The notes under the pieces: generated by a model
What the model saw: only the letters and a program-made list of their open reading frames with translations
Told to the model about the DNA's origin: nothing
Database searches by the model: none
Assembly: GCA_963930775.1 (NCBI GenBank)
Contig: OZ005701.1
Location: 1,612,001-1,676,000, forward strand
Direction: 5' to 3'
DNA from: Cliona cf. orientalis
Taxonomy: Eukaryota > Porifera > Demospongiae > Clionaida > Clionaidae
Length of the DNA: 64,000 nt
Program-made: the position numbers and the translations under genes
Shown: piece after piece, positions 12,344-25,817 of the stretch
Layout: each line of letters starts with the position of its first letter
Position numbering within the stretch: position 1 is the stretch's first letter

Positions 12344-15300
12344 CTGATCATAATGTGACAAATGCAGCACTTGCTAGCTATACTTGTGTACTGCGTATGT
12401 GTGCTGTTGCAACCTACGTAAGTAGTTTGTGACTTTCTTATCTTCTCGATCTGCTCAAAATATTAATGTGTTTCTTAGGACTGAACGTCCTGAAACATCT
12501 TGCTTGCTTCTATCATCTTCTGAATGATGATGTTTTTTTGAAGATATCAGGAGTATGAAGCACTGTAGATCTCTATCAGCACACTCATGAATTATTCATC
12601 ACCTTTCTCATGATCCCATTAAATCCTTCCGCACCATGTACCACTATTTAATCATCACATGAGCATTACATAATTGCAATATCAGCTAATTATAAGTGTA
12701 TGAACGAAAGGTCTTCCATTTGTGTGCAAACAGCATGCCAGGAGAGCTGGAACAAATGGCAAGAAATTCGTATCACATTTCGTGTGTCCCAAAGGAATGC
12801 TACGTAGCTGCTCAGTTTCATTTTTGATTGTCTCCATAATAATATTATTATCTGATCCAATCATTTTTGTTGAGCTCACCAAGAGCATGGTCTACGTACA
12901 TGCATATATCCTGTTGTGCTTGACCACTGCTTTCTGCTGAACATGCAGTCTATGTAACTATCCAATTGCTGTAGCTACCACCACTTCAGTCGAATCTGTG
13001 CATGCATAGTTGATATCGATATACATAGCTTGCTTTTTCAATTTCCTAGAGAATTGCATAATGCACTCTAGTCTGGAGAGTAATTATTTACGTACTGCTC
13101 CTGAAAATCTGGTTACATGCTTATACATACCTATACATACGTAGGTAGCAGTGTCTCAGTATAATGGATATGGATATATTATGTTGAATTTGAAAGCGGG
13201 TGTTGCGCATCTTTAAATTGCTGAATACATGACAATGACATCATGTAGTTGTTGTTGGTTGTACTATTGTAATAGTACAATCACATTAATATTGTAGTCA
13301 TTGAGACTGTAATTATAAGATCCACAAATTAAGCTGCAATATGTATGTTGTGGTGATCATCATCCATTATGTGAACATACTTGGCATAACATCCCATAGT
13401 ATTACATGATCAGCACAATTTTATTGCATCATCATACTGAAAGTGGCTAGGGTCAGCATTAATCCACTCCTTGCAAGGGTCACTGGCATGCATGGGCAAG
13501 CTAAGGCTGGGAACATGGTCAGTTATTTACCGGCAATCCCGGACATCCCTGGGGAGGAAGGGAGAGAACTAGAGGAAGAGGTGGTTAGGGTGTGGTAGGT
13601 GAAGGTACGTAGATGACCCCTTGAATTGGTAGTAGGTTGCTACCTCAGCTCGAGCCCTCAAAGCAGTAGCCTACTGCTTGATCCAGTAGGCTTCCTTCCT
13701 TCCCCCTCTTAATTACCCCCTTCTCCATCAATCTCTCCCTCTCTCTCTCTCTTCACCTTTCTCCTCTCTCTGAGGCTTGTTGACCTGACCATATACACAT
13801 ACGAACAGTCACATACTGGCCATAATTTTTATGCTTTCTTCTAGTTTTAGCTGTACCGCGTCATTGTGTGACCTTTCAAAGGGGGTCAAATCATCCCTCA
13901 CTGCCAACACCGCCTTTGAGTATGTTTACGACTTCCTTTCCAGATTGATCTAGAGGATATGACAATTATTATGCAAGTCCCTCGCTTGCTATATGTTGCA
14001 TATTTTCGGTAGCGATGGTCAACCTCTGACCTTGGTTTGTGGCCTGCCTCCAAATTCCCGTTTACCACGTGAACATACGTACGTATATACGTTCACGTAA
14101 TTATACATACATGTAAGTCACGTACATCTTGCTTTTTGTCATGTCATATCATGCATTTGACCTCTTCCGTACTGCAGTGTTTGTGTGTACACTGCGTGCG
14201 TCATCATTTGTAATCGATAAATCTGAGCTCTAGGTACGTGCACGACGTACATGTACGTGCCCTACGGGAGGAAGGGAGAGAGAGAGAGAGGGAGGGAGGG
14301 AGAGAGGAAGGGAGGGAGGGAGGGAGGAGGTGGGTGGATGCACACATGTACGTACCTTGTAAGGGCAGTGTGTGGGTATAATCACAGATTTTTGACTGGA
14401 CACACACGTAAGTGCACTAATTTTATTAATTTCTCACGCAAATTAAATTAGCTAGTCTAGTATATTTTATTTTTTCATGCCTTTGATCCTGAGTTTATGG
14501 TTTGATAGTTTATAAACAGTTCATGGCTAAGTGGATGACGACAGATGCTGGCTAGATGGTGGTCTTTATTATAGCCATCACTTCTTGGAAGGGTGGCCAT
14601 GGGTGGGTTGATCGTGGGTATAAATAAACCCAGTTCACTTGTAATTGTCTGATCGGTCACATTCTAGTCACATATTTGCTAATTTTCCCACACCAATTAA
14701 TTGGCCAAGTATAGATTGCTCTAAATTTCCCATACCTATTGAATTAAATTATTAACTTATCAGATTTTTTATAATTAGATTAAGGATGCAGTGTTTAACA
14801 ATATCTTGCTAGCTAGTGTGGGCTGAAAAAAGGGTGACCTCACCAATTTAGTCACTGTTACTTCACTCATGAAACCTCAGAGTGAGCTAGTATTATGTAG
14901 TGTTATCTGTTAGTTGTTACAGTAGTATTGGATGCATTGTTTGACAAAGGCTAATCGTAGTGCTAACTACAGTAACTCGAGCAAGCATCCACTCTCCATG
15001 TACATACCATGTTTTCAAGGGTTCAGTGTATACGTAGCAGCTTCCTTACAAAATGTATGCAATATCCCAGACCATAAGGCCAATAATTATTAATATTACT
15101 AATTACCAATAATTGGTGCTAACCCAGAACACTATATATGGTGACAGCTAGTAGATGATAAAGTACTGACCAGAAGGTAGACAATTAATTGTTTGTTGTT
15201 GACCTGTACTAGTTCAAAGCAAAGATTGCACTTTGTAAAAGCAAGAGTAGGGTTTTATACTGCACCTTTGAATTTCCCCACTTGTCCAAGTCTCTCTATA

Positions 15301-18300
15301 GTTCCCACACCAATTAATTAACTATCGTGGGCGGGAGGTCCGTCCAGATGGCCGCTGGCTTGCCTCGAGCTCTCCAGTCCAGGCCATCCATTCAAGGCTG
15401 GTCTGAGATAACTACTACCGTGCAAGTTTGTACAATAGAATGAACTGATTGTTGAACCAATCAACCTGCATTGATTAGTTCTTGGATTCACCCGAGAGGG
15501 CATTTTTCGGCCAGTTAATGGACCTGGTGTTGCATAACAGGCTGCCCCTTTCCCAGCCTCTCTAAGGCTGCTTAGTACATAAAATTGATTGCTGGGTTGC
15601 ATATAATATTATGCTCATAATATTATAATTAAACTACGGCGGTTTGATGTGATTTAACACCCACTTATCATTTCCCAAACTTGTAGTGATGTGGGCGAAT
15701 GATTATAACAAGGTTAATCCAGATTAAAAGTCTTATCCCGAAGCCGTGTCCACAGCTAAAACACAAAATAATTATTACGTACTTCAAAAGCTATGTATGT
15801 ACCAGGTCCTAGCCCTTACGTATGTGGTGCTTCTCTGTTACAGTAATACGTATAGTTACGTAGGTACGTAGGTTCTGGAAGTCTTCATCCCTCTGCTATA
15901 TATGGCATCGTTAAGAGAATATGAATTTAATTTTGGCCGAATTAAAGTTTAGAATAGAAGCCTGCACTTAGCTGGGTGACTGCGAATCTCGGACAAGGGT
16001 ACAAATTAAAGTGTGCATTTGGAAGCTAGCGGGATTCTACGGCCACTGTGAGATTGAGTATAAGTGTCCGAGGAATTTTGATTTGAATTAGGAATCCTTA
16101 CTTGTTTATATCGAGAGCCGACAGAAGTGTGTTTCGTATTAAATTATTACTTAATTTGCCGCCAAGAATCTTACATAACAGAATTTTTGATATTATAGAA
16201 GCACAACCTCTTTAATTTCATATTGAATAGATTAATTATTTTGAAGATATCTTCTAATTAAAGAAGCTGTAAATTTTAAACTATTGCCAAGAATCAGATA
16301 GAGAGATCTTAGAAATTTATGGAATCACTCTATGCATGCATTGATCTAAATGAGTTGAATAGAAGTATATAGGAAGTTAGCCTTAATTTAGTTTTTTTGT
16401 AATTATCCAATAAAAAGCATTTCTGTCATCAATTAAGAATCCCTTGAGTTGCATACATTGCAGGGTCTGAATAGACATGAAAGCGATCGGAAAACTTTAT
16501 TTGCTTCTGAGAATCTGGAGAAAAGATTTCAAAAATTCCAGTGTCAATTACTTGTTGACAGAGCCTAGACGACCCTCAAACGTTCCTCTCGTGAACTATA
16601 ATTTGTTGTATATAAAATGGAATGTCCCATAGAGGATATATAATTAAAGAACGATCAACTAGTTTAAGAATTCGAAGTACAGGAATCTCTCCTCTCTCTC
16701 TTTAGCTGTTGAGAGGCCAATGAATTAAGACGTTAGTTAACGTCATTTGCCACACTGAGATTTGTGCACGGCTACAGACGCTGAAGAATGTTGAGACGCC
16801 ATTTGGTGAAGCCTTAGCCGCCCACCTGCTGCTCTGCGTGGCTGTTGGTATGATGTTCGGGTAAGTAGGCTTAAAGGAACTGGAATGCGGTTGCCGTGGT
16901 AGCTAGGCGAAACCTCCTGCATTGGATGAACGTGATGGATGGATGTGTTGGAATTTTCAGAATAATTTGCGTTGGTGCACTGGAAATGACCCAGCTCCCT
17001 TGGTGATAGAACGTATTGTGCATAAAAGGCCATTGTAGAGAATGAATGAACTTGCTGGATTAGCAGGCCAGGTGAGACCAGATGGGCTGGTCAGGTCCAT
17101 TTCAAACTGGAATGCTGTTGCCTATAATATGCGTAGATAGTCCAAAAAATATCATGGGGTGCATCGATGAACGTGATCAATGTATATATCGGAATTTTGG
17201 GTGGTGATTATTGCCCCCTATTACAGTCTATTGCTGCAATGGGAAAGACTTCACTTGTTATGTGGTATCTACAAAAGAGATTTAGCTGGAACTTGCGTAC
17301 ATGAGCTAGCCTAGCAAATCGTGCTTTGAAGGGTGGGATCAGTATTATTATTCAGATCTGAGTAGCAAGGAAGCTGCTTGTGGTATGAACACCAATTACA
17401 AAGCGATTTGAAAAAAAAAAAAATTATCTGATCATGTGGATCCTCTAGGCAATTTGAGAGCACCTACGCACCTCAGTTGAACTCCTTTAAGTTAATTTGT
17501 GCATGTTCAGAATGTAGTATTTCCTTTAGAGAAGGTGCAGGGAATGGTCCCTTTACTACTGCACTTTCTTTGTAAGGCACACTAATCAAAGCGCTAGCCA
17601 GCCAATCCAGGACCTATGCATCCCCTATATTATATGTAGGCTGTTCTATAATTTCTAACCTTAACTCAAAAATACCCTCTACCTATAGTTACATAACATT
17701 ATGTTATACCTATTATTATTATAATAGTGTTCAGAATTATTTGCCACAGAGATTTAGAGGCATCCATACCACTTTGTAGGTGCACTGATCAAAGAAGTTG
17801 GAATATTGGCCGCTGCCCTCAAAAAGGATTGCACCCAATCGTATTTCGATTGATATATATATAGGGATCAATCATCGTTATTGATAATTAATTAGAAGCC
17901 AAGTCAGTGTCTTGGGTCTGGTCTGGCCTGACCTGGGCTGTGGGGTGGGGTACCTCCTTGGGACTATAAGCGCTGTCTTGGAAAATCACTGCCTTCTTTT
18001 GATGCGATGAGTCTGGACGATTATGGTGGGTTTGCTCACTTCCTTGTGCTATTGTAGAACCATAGCTTTCATCTTATTGATGTGTAGCAGGTAATGTTAC
18101 CCTAAGCTGTGGCACACACACCTAGATACCTACCTTCTTTTGTGGAAGGAAATTACTTAATATGTGTAATAAAAGTGCTGGCAGAACTATAGCTATAATA
18201 AGAAAAGAAAAATTCCAGAAGGTTGTGATACAAGGTTATAGTGGCATACTCAAACAAAACAGTAAGGTACCTAGCCATGGTGTCGAGCGGTCCTTGGTTG

Positions 18301-20463
18301 TCATGTCAATAGTTGGTTTGTTTATGCACATCCTGTTTCTAGACCCTTAACCTTTTATCCTATTGATGTGTTAGTACCCTCAAGCTGTGGCATATACACA
18401 CACCTAGAAACGATTACTAACTCGTAAAAATTGGTATACTTTTGAAAGCCCCTACTTTTGAAAGCCCCTAGCTCTCCCCAGTCATGAATGACTCATGCAA
18501 GCAGCATATCAACAATAATAATCATGATAATTAAAATTTGTGGCAGCAAGTGCATAGTTATCCATCAGCTACACCCAGGATCGATCAATATAATGAAGTC
18601 GCTCACGAAAGTTGAGTTCCTACATAAATTATGTACAGGTAGCCGGGTTACATGTAGGTTGCTTGTTACAATGCAAAATGGGATAGATAGGGACTATAGG
18701 CTATAGGCTAGTCTGGGGAAGCTGGATAAATGTCCTTCATTCCTGGAACTGACAGTTCAATGACATGTATGTCTATAGGTATGTAGCTACAGGTAGGCAC
18801 TTTGTATATGGGAGGTATTTGTAGATGGAAGCTCACAAAGCTAGCTTAACCTTAATAATGGGATATGCTACATGTACCTACGTATATACATGGTAAGGGT
18901 TTATTTAATGACCATTTATGGTAGTAGGCTACTTTGTACCCCTAATTGTGTGTGTACTACTATATTGGTGTACTCTCCCTCCCTGTCTGTTGTTGGTTGG
19001 GGGATGAAAGTGCCCATGCAGCAAAGCACAGCATATGGAACAGCAGGCTGGCCCTTGCTGTGAAGGCATAGTATGTGTTTGTTGATCATGAGAACTTGCC
19101 CTGTCTAGTGACCTAGCTTTTTCATTTCTGGGCTACCTACCATCTGGCTGGGGTAGTCTGGCTCTCTGAGTAAATCCTTACCATGTGGACATGATGGAAC
19201 GCCATGATACAATCCTGACCTCCAATCAGCATTTTTTTGTAAACTTGTTTTTGGGGCACAAGGGTAATCTACATGCATACATATGTACTACATAGGGAGG
19301 AAAGGAAAGCCAGGTAGCTGTGTACCCTGTGGCGTGCAATTTTCAGGGCCACTGTAGGTTCAACTGTCTGGGAGCTAGGGCCAGTTAGGGACAGATAGAA
19401 AGGTTAAGGCTGGGCTATCTATAGATAGGCTAACTTAACTATGTATGTGCATACCTCAGCTAGCCAGGGGCAGCTGAAAGTTGTGTGGCAGCTGTGCTGT
19501 CTAGCTAGCTACGTAGCTGTTTTCGTTGGGATACATGTTTACCCCAGTGCAGTACGTGTTATTGCTCAACTGGGCATAGGTGGGTGATCCTTAAAATTAC
19601 ATAATATTATAACATGTGAAAGTTTCCATGAGTAAGCATGTTATATTATTCATGCTTGCACTCTATGCTGGTGGTGCATGCCTTCTATGCTCCCATGATC
19701 CGTCACTATGCAATTTTTTCTTTTTTTTGGCTTTACTTATGGTGCATGTACATAATGGTATAATGTCATACGTATGCACGTACATGTGTATAGCAACATT
19801 CACTGGCATTGCGTGTGTGTGGTTGCATGAATATGTACATTGCATCAGTCCTACGAAGGTATGCGCGTAATATTACTTTGTTTTGGCGTGTTCTTGATGC
19901 TTTTCCAATGTGGAATTGTCTGCTTGTGAATTATTATATAACAGGCCAAGTGTTGGTCACAAGCATGTGATCTGCGATTAAATTCCTTTTCCCCAATAGG
20001 AGGCAACTTACTATGTGAAGATAATAAAATTATATAATTTTGTATGCATACATGTACCACACACGATGCCTCATGCCTCGATCTGCAGCTGTTTCATATA
20101 GTACCAGTACCGTGGCAGTACTAGTGTCATTTCTAAAATTTTATTTTGCCTGATCCTCTATATACGTAGTTAATTTCGTGGCAGATTATATAACCCTTAC
20201 GCTGGTAATGTTAAGAGTCTGAGTGTTTGTGCCAAATTTTTAATGTTAATAATATAATAATAATTATTATGCTAATGCATTATCATCATCTGTCCTGACT
20301 GGCTTCATAATAATAATATTATTATAATAATGTTTTGTGGCATGCATACACGTAAATAATCTTTTTTCTAAATTTTTTGCTTTTGTGTGATTTTAAAATT
20401 TCATTCAAGCCTCTGTAGTAGGATACAATTGCCCTACATGCTTGTACGTAGTTACTATTGCGT

Positions 20464-20809
20464 GATTACGTAATGGGTTGTGTTGAGGGGCCCAATATTT
20501 GAATTTTACTATATACCCCTGCACCAATGATTACGTAGGATTGTGTTGAGGGGCCCAATATTTGGATTTTACTACCCCTGCACCAATGATTATGTAATGG
20601 ATTGTATTGAGGGGCCCGGGCCCAATATTTGAATTTTACTACCCCTACACCAATGATTACGTAATGGATTGTGTTGAGGGGCCCAATATTTGAATTTTAC
20701 TACCCCTGCACCAATGATTATTATAATCGTTATGTTGAGGGGGCCCATTATCTGGATTTTACTCCGCCTACACCAGCGATTACATAATGGATTATGTAAT
20801 GGATCTGCC
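20464..20809. repeat. Minisatellite of five full copies plus a partial one, about 59-67 bp period
   Basis: Units start at 20464, 20529, 20588, 20655, 20716 and (partial) 20778. Each begins GATTA(C/T)GTAATGG and continues through TTGAGGGGCCCAATATTTG, ATTTTACTACCCCTGCACCAAT. The fifth copy is the most diverged. The third carries a duplicated GGGCCC. Open frames across it are repeat artefacts. Confidence 0.95.
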
Positions 20810-23142
20810 ACACACGACCACATGACATAATATTATAATAAACTTACATAGTTGCAGTACATCTGTCAAATTTTCGACCCTGACAGACTGACTGATCAGG
20901 TGCTCAGTTTGGAGACGTTTTTTAGAATTTTAGCTGGATAGTATTTTTATATTATGTATATTTAATTATATACGTAGTTGGCTTCTTTCTCTAAGGAATA
21001 TTAGTAGACGTCCTAGGTACAGTATATCCAACAACCATGTAGCCACATATGCCAGTGGTATCTCTTATAGCTAGCTGGGCTACAATTGTGTTAAACCTGA
21101 GCTGTCTGGTATGACAGTATGGCTGGCATACCGTGGTTATATTACGTGGTCTACCTACCGTTTCCATGGATACTGCTGACCACTTAACCACGTCTGTCTG
21201 CATGTCCGGCATATATACAGAAGAGCAAAGTTCTGCACGATGATGATAGTACGTATATACACATATAGTATAATAATATGTTGGTATCTGGATGTTGTTA
21301 CTGATGTTATTGGCCTATCTGTCTGTATCAGGTTAGCGCACTCCACCTAACAGGTGGCGACAAAACGATTTCTAATGGCTGCCTGATTGTCTGTCTGTGC
21401 TAAGTGATCGAGGGGTTGAAACACAGGTGGTGTTTGTGTTGAATTTACATAATATTATGCAATGGAATGGAATGGAGTGGAGTGGAGGTGGTGGGTGTAT
21501 GCGTGACCTGAGCTAGACCTTGGTTTTTGTTTTAAGTCGGGAGGAGTGGTGTCCATAATATTATTATATTATATACGTTAAGTACTTAATTACTGGGACT
21601 CCATTGATTATTATGTAATTACTTGTAAGAGCAAACCACACACATACTCTCTCTCTCTTCTCTCTTTTCTCTTCTTCTCATGTGAATGAGATGCAATTTA
21701 ATCAACTTTTGTTTTGATCGCTTTCTTTCTCGTCTCTCCCACTCTCCCTAGCTAAGAGACGTACTAGACAAAACGTACTTTATCCGTTAATTCAGGACAT
21801 AGCTCCATCCCTCCCTCTCCCATAAGTGTAGGGTTACCCTAATTAGCTGCAGAAAATAATTCAATTTCTGTAGTTTCTTCCCTCGTGAAGAATTTCGTCT
21901 GCGTCCTATATATAGGTGTCTAGCTGTAGGTGGGTGTCTCCCCCCGTATTTACATATTTTCTAATTAAAAACTCCTCTAATTTCATCTTAAGCTCATCCC
22001 AGAAACTGATTGTTTTCCTTCACCACCTCCAAAGTGGTGACAATTTCGGCCAAATATAGTTCACGTGTATGCAGTCACATATGACGGTATTTCCTCTTTT
22101 GATTTGGTGCATCCTATGATTGGGTCCACCCACCCACGATATTTCTGCTTAGACATGTGCTATGTGGCTAGACTTTGTGTCACTGTCACTGTGTTGGTTT
22201 GGCAGTGGTATATTAATTATAATATAATTTTATATCAATTAGAATGATAATTATGCTATGTGGAATCTATTTTACATAGTTCATAATAATACGACTACTA
22301 TATACGTACGTCCCTAACCTGCTCATCTGCTAAAATTGGTGATTTGTTATAATAATCGTCTCCCCATCTTCCTGCTGGTTATTTACAGTAATCATTGCAT
22401 TGTATGTACGTATACATACCTTGATCTGCTCTGTTTTTTTCTTTATTTCCCAGACAATGATCTTTAATTTTTGGATATCAATTTTGCAATTTTTTTTCCT
22501 GCGGCAATTTCTTTGGATGCAGGCATCAATCGCTTAGCACATACTAGTTAGACTATCTATCTTCCCCGTACGTGCTATTGTCAATGATTGATTTACTATA
22601 CCGATGTACGTTGAGCCATGTCTAAACTTGCATGATCATAAACTCCATGGAGCCACAATGCAAGTTGCCTATAGATAGAGATGATAGCTAGGCTGCATAG
22701 TATGGCGTACGTGCTAATTAGGGAATGACTAGATGTGTTCATAAGGTAGAGAGCCGCTGAGGTGCCTAGCTAGCTAGTCACAGAGATCTCGAGTTGACAG
22801 ACTTGATATAGCATTGAATGCTGACTGTGACAGAAATTAGGGTGTTCATCATTCACGTCCACTCTACGGTGTGGATTATCCATAACATAACAGGCCAACA
22901 ATTGCACATGCACACACACTAATCAAGTGTTTTACCACAACAGAATTATTGTCATTTCCATATTAATTATCTACAGCGCGCATGACCGTTGTTAAAAGTG
23001 TCATCTCTCCAATCCTTGCAACTATAAATATAGCTAGGCACCTTGGCGGCTCTATCTTATGAACAACTTCAAGCATTCCCTGGACATGACAGTAATTAAT
23101 GTTGTTGGCCTACATTAATTATTACAGGTACACATGCTATTT

Positions 23143-23455
23143 CATGCATAAAGGGGCAAATATGCCCTCAGGTACCAACTAAGGAAAGTTTGCTGCCTCT
23201 CCAAATTGACTACGAACTTTCTTTATTTGGCATTGAGTGAAAAGCCACCTCTGGATTACCATTCTGGGTTACCATTCTATCGTCATTGACGTATGCACGC
23301 TAATCCAGTGTTCTGCAACAACACTGGATTGTTATTTCCTTGAAGCGTGACTGTTATTAACCAGTGGCACTGTAATAGTCAATTTTGCAGATGTATACAG
23401 TGCACGAACCTTCCTTAATTAGTACCCGAGGGCATATTTTCCCATTTATGTAAGT
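23143..23455. repeat. Diverged inverted repeat
   Basis: The sequence AATATGCCCTC(A/G)GGTAC with its flanks at 23143-23190 recurs in reverse complement at 23403-23455, and similarity continues to CAAA(A)TTGACTA. A small hairpin, CCAGTGTT...AACACTGG, lies between at about 23305-23328. This may be a decayed foldback element. No clear ends were found. Confidence 0.45.
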
Positions 23456-23837
23456 GTTACACTTCACCAAAGTGTCAACAAATAACATCATTTCATTTGT
23501 TGTTGCCCACACTTGCAAAACTTGTCCACTTTGTTGTAACCTATTCATAATTGCTGCCAATATCAACATTGCCTTCTGCTTGATAGAGTGCAGAACCAAG
23601 ACTGTACCTTAACCTCTCCCAGTATTCCATACATGCCCTTTGGGTAAAGGGGACTACTAATTAGTTGCAGCTGAAATAGCTTTTTTCCTAAAGGGTCAAT
23701 ACCACCCAAAATGGACCTTCCAAAGTTGGGTGGCCTAATTGGATGGAGGACCCAAGAGTCTGGGGAGATATTCTGATGTGAACATGACAAGGGTTTCCTA
23801 GCTCAGTAAGGTAGCACACAGTAAGTCCTATGGCTAT

Positions 23838-24190
23838 AGCTGGCCTTTAATTTCTATTTGAAACTTAGGCCTGCTCCATAAATATAGAATCTGTTTGCTC
23901 ATGATCAATAGCTTACGTACGTATATAAGAATATTATGTTCATGTTCAGGTGTGTGTACCTATATATGTAATTAGCTAGTACATGTAAATATAGTTTTTT
24001 GAGCTGGCCTTTAATTTGAAATCTGCCCTATACATAATATTATGGAACCTGCTATGTAGTTCATGCATATTCAATAGCTTATAATTGCAATAATATTATT
24101 ATTATATTCATGTTCATAATTATGTGTACCTACGTATACATATATAATACGTACGTATATTATGTATGCATGTATATAGAAATAGTTTTT
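23838..24190. repeat. Two-copy tandem duplication, about 164-bp period
   Basis: AGCTGGCCTTTAATTT starts at 23838 and 24002. Both copies then share TCAATAGCTTA, TATTCATGTTCA-like sequence, TGTGTACCTA and a closing AATAGTTTTT. AT-rich, not coding. Confidence 0.75.
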
Positions 24191-24926
24191 GTCTTTGATG
24201 TGAGCTAGCTCTTGTCTGAGTGCTTTGAGAAACCTCCAAGCTAGGGTACTTCTCATAGTATGGGGGAACTCTATGTTCACGCTCCTGAGTACCATTGATG
24301 GGAGCTAGTTTGACCTTTAATTGGTGATTTAATTTGCTGGCATGGTTCAGCTAAAAGTAGTGTGTGATTGATTGTTTATGTAACAATTTAAGCTTTTGAT
24401 GCTCTTTTGCTGAAAATTGCTGGAATCGTTTAGTAAATGGTCCATAATCACCGTATTATACGCACCCTACTTAATTATTTGATGACCTTTGAAATGGCGC
24501 TCTAACTGCTTGCTTGGTTATTGGTTACAGCTGCATGTGTTATGTTGTAATTATGTTGCAGTAAAGTTTCAAAGAGAGAGTTGGAGACAACTATATATAC
24601 AGCAATTACTCCGCACTAGTGCTCCAATTAATTATTGGTTATAATAATATTATTGTGTTTGTCTGTTTATAGACATATACATACATACGTACAAATATTA
24701 TGATACAATATTATAATTTTGATTTTGCTAGTGTCAACACATGCATATATTATGTCTGCAGTGATATACTGTATCATTGGTAATTATCTGTGCTAACTTG
24801 GTAATACTTTCAAATATTATTATATTTATGAAGACAAGGTAGGCCCATCAAAAATGCCATATGCATGGCTAAAATTTAACAGATTATCTGTGTAATAAAG
24901 TTGTTTTTTTTTAATTCTCAATCTCT

Positions 24927-24949
24927 CCCCCCCCCCCCCCCCCCCCCCC
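24927..24949. repeat. Poly-C tract (23 C)
   Basis: An uninterrupted run of 23 C on the plus strand, intronic. Confidence 0.97.
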
Positions 24950-25534
24950 GCTGCTTAATTGGTTGTGGCAATCGTGTTCAATTTGCCTAGTAGTAAATGC
25001 TCCAATACGTATGTGATTATGAGCTGCACACATTTGTCCATACATAGATGCACGTATGAAAATTTTATTCAGTCGATGGGTAAGGACACGCGGACCAGTT
25101 GTCATTTTGCTGATTACTAGAGTTGATTAATAGAGCAAACATTTTAATGTCCTATACCTAGCTCCAATATAATATACATATGTACAATAATTGATACTAC
25201 CCATATATACATGAGTGCATGCATACGTACCTACACCCGGGTGTGTGTGTGTGTGTATGTATGTACGTATATGTACATGTGAACTTTTTGTCGGCAGATT
25301 GCTGTCAGATCACTGGCACCGGAACCCATACGTTTTTTGGCCATGCACGGGTACATGCAAGTGTGGTTCCCTGCGGATCATTCCAGTGGGGGGTTAAGTA
25401 TGCACGGAATGCGGTGTACGTGCTCACCCTGTCATGTCCCTGCATGCTTGTCAGCTGCTTTGTCTAGCCGCAATTTAATTTTTGTTGTGCCCGTTCCAAG
25501 ATTTTTTTTTTCGTAATCTTAATATAATATCCCT

Positions 25535-25705
25535 TACTCTCTCCCCTCTTCTTTCTCCCTCCCTCCCTCTCTCTCTCCCCCTCTCTCTCTCTCTCTTTCT
25601 CCCTCCCTCTCCTCCTCCTCTCTCTCTCCTCTCTCTCTCCCTCCCTCTCCTCCTCCTCTCTTCCTCTCCTCTTTCTCTTCCTCCCGTGGCTCTTCTCCCC
25701 CCTCA
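25535..25705 (+). repeat. Pyrimidine-rich tract preceding an SND1 acceptor
   Basis: About 170 bases of CT/CCT-rich sequence run directly into the acceptor CCCCTCAG. It is an extended polypyrimidine tract on the sense strand. The antisense poly-(Arg-Glu) open frames over it are artefacts. Confidence 0.95.
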
Positions 25706-25706
25706 G

Positions 25707-25817
25707 GAATTCGTCTCCCTCCAAGATCCGTCAGACAGCTCAGACATTGCGGCCAAGATGATTGCTGAAGGCCTAGTGAGAGTTGAACGAAGGAGAGAGA
25801 GAAAGCTAACAAAATTG
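25707..25817 (+). CDS. SND1: SND1 exon: C-terminal SN-like segment
   Basis: This exon encodes 37 codons, phase 0 at both ends, starting EFVSLQDPSDSSDIAAKMI and ending VERRRERKLTKL. It parallels the vertebrate segment [34 protein letters not shown], including the conserved A/L-EGLV-VE pattern of the partial fifth SN-like domain. The acceptor is CCCCTCAG/GAA and the donor TTG/GTAAGT. Because it is a symmetric 111-nt exon, skipping it would keep frame but remove part of this domain. It sits between a 20.1-kb and an 8.8-kb intron. Confidence 0.93.

Noticed and set aside
16765..16861. Possible plus-strand exon (TLKNVETPFGEALAAHLLLC) before a GTAAGT-like donor.
   Set aside because: No partner exon on the same strand, an upstream in-frame stop nearby, and the area is part of a diverged local duplication. 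Not enough to call.
17227..17304. A plus-strand segment after TATTACAG encodes AAMGKTSLVMWYLQKRF, resembling a Rab-type P-loop.
   Set aside because: The glycines required before GKT are missing (S and A instead), a stop follows within about ten codons, and the same stretch aligns with a diverged, clearly non-coding copy about 250 bases upstream. Probably chance.
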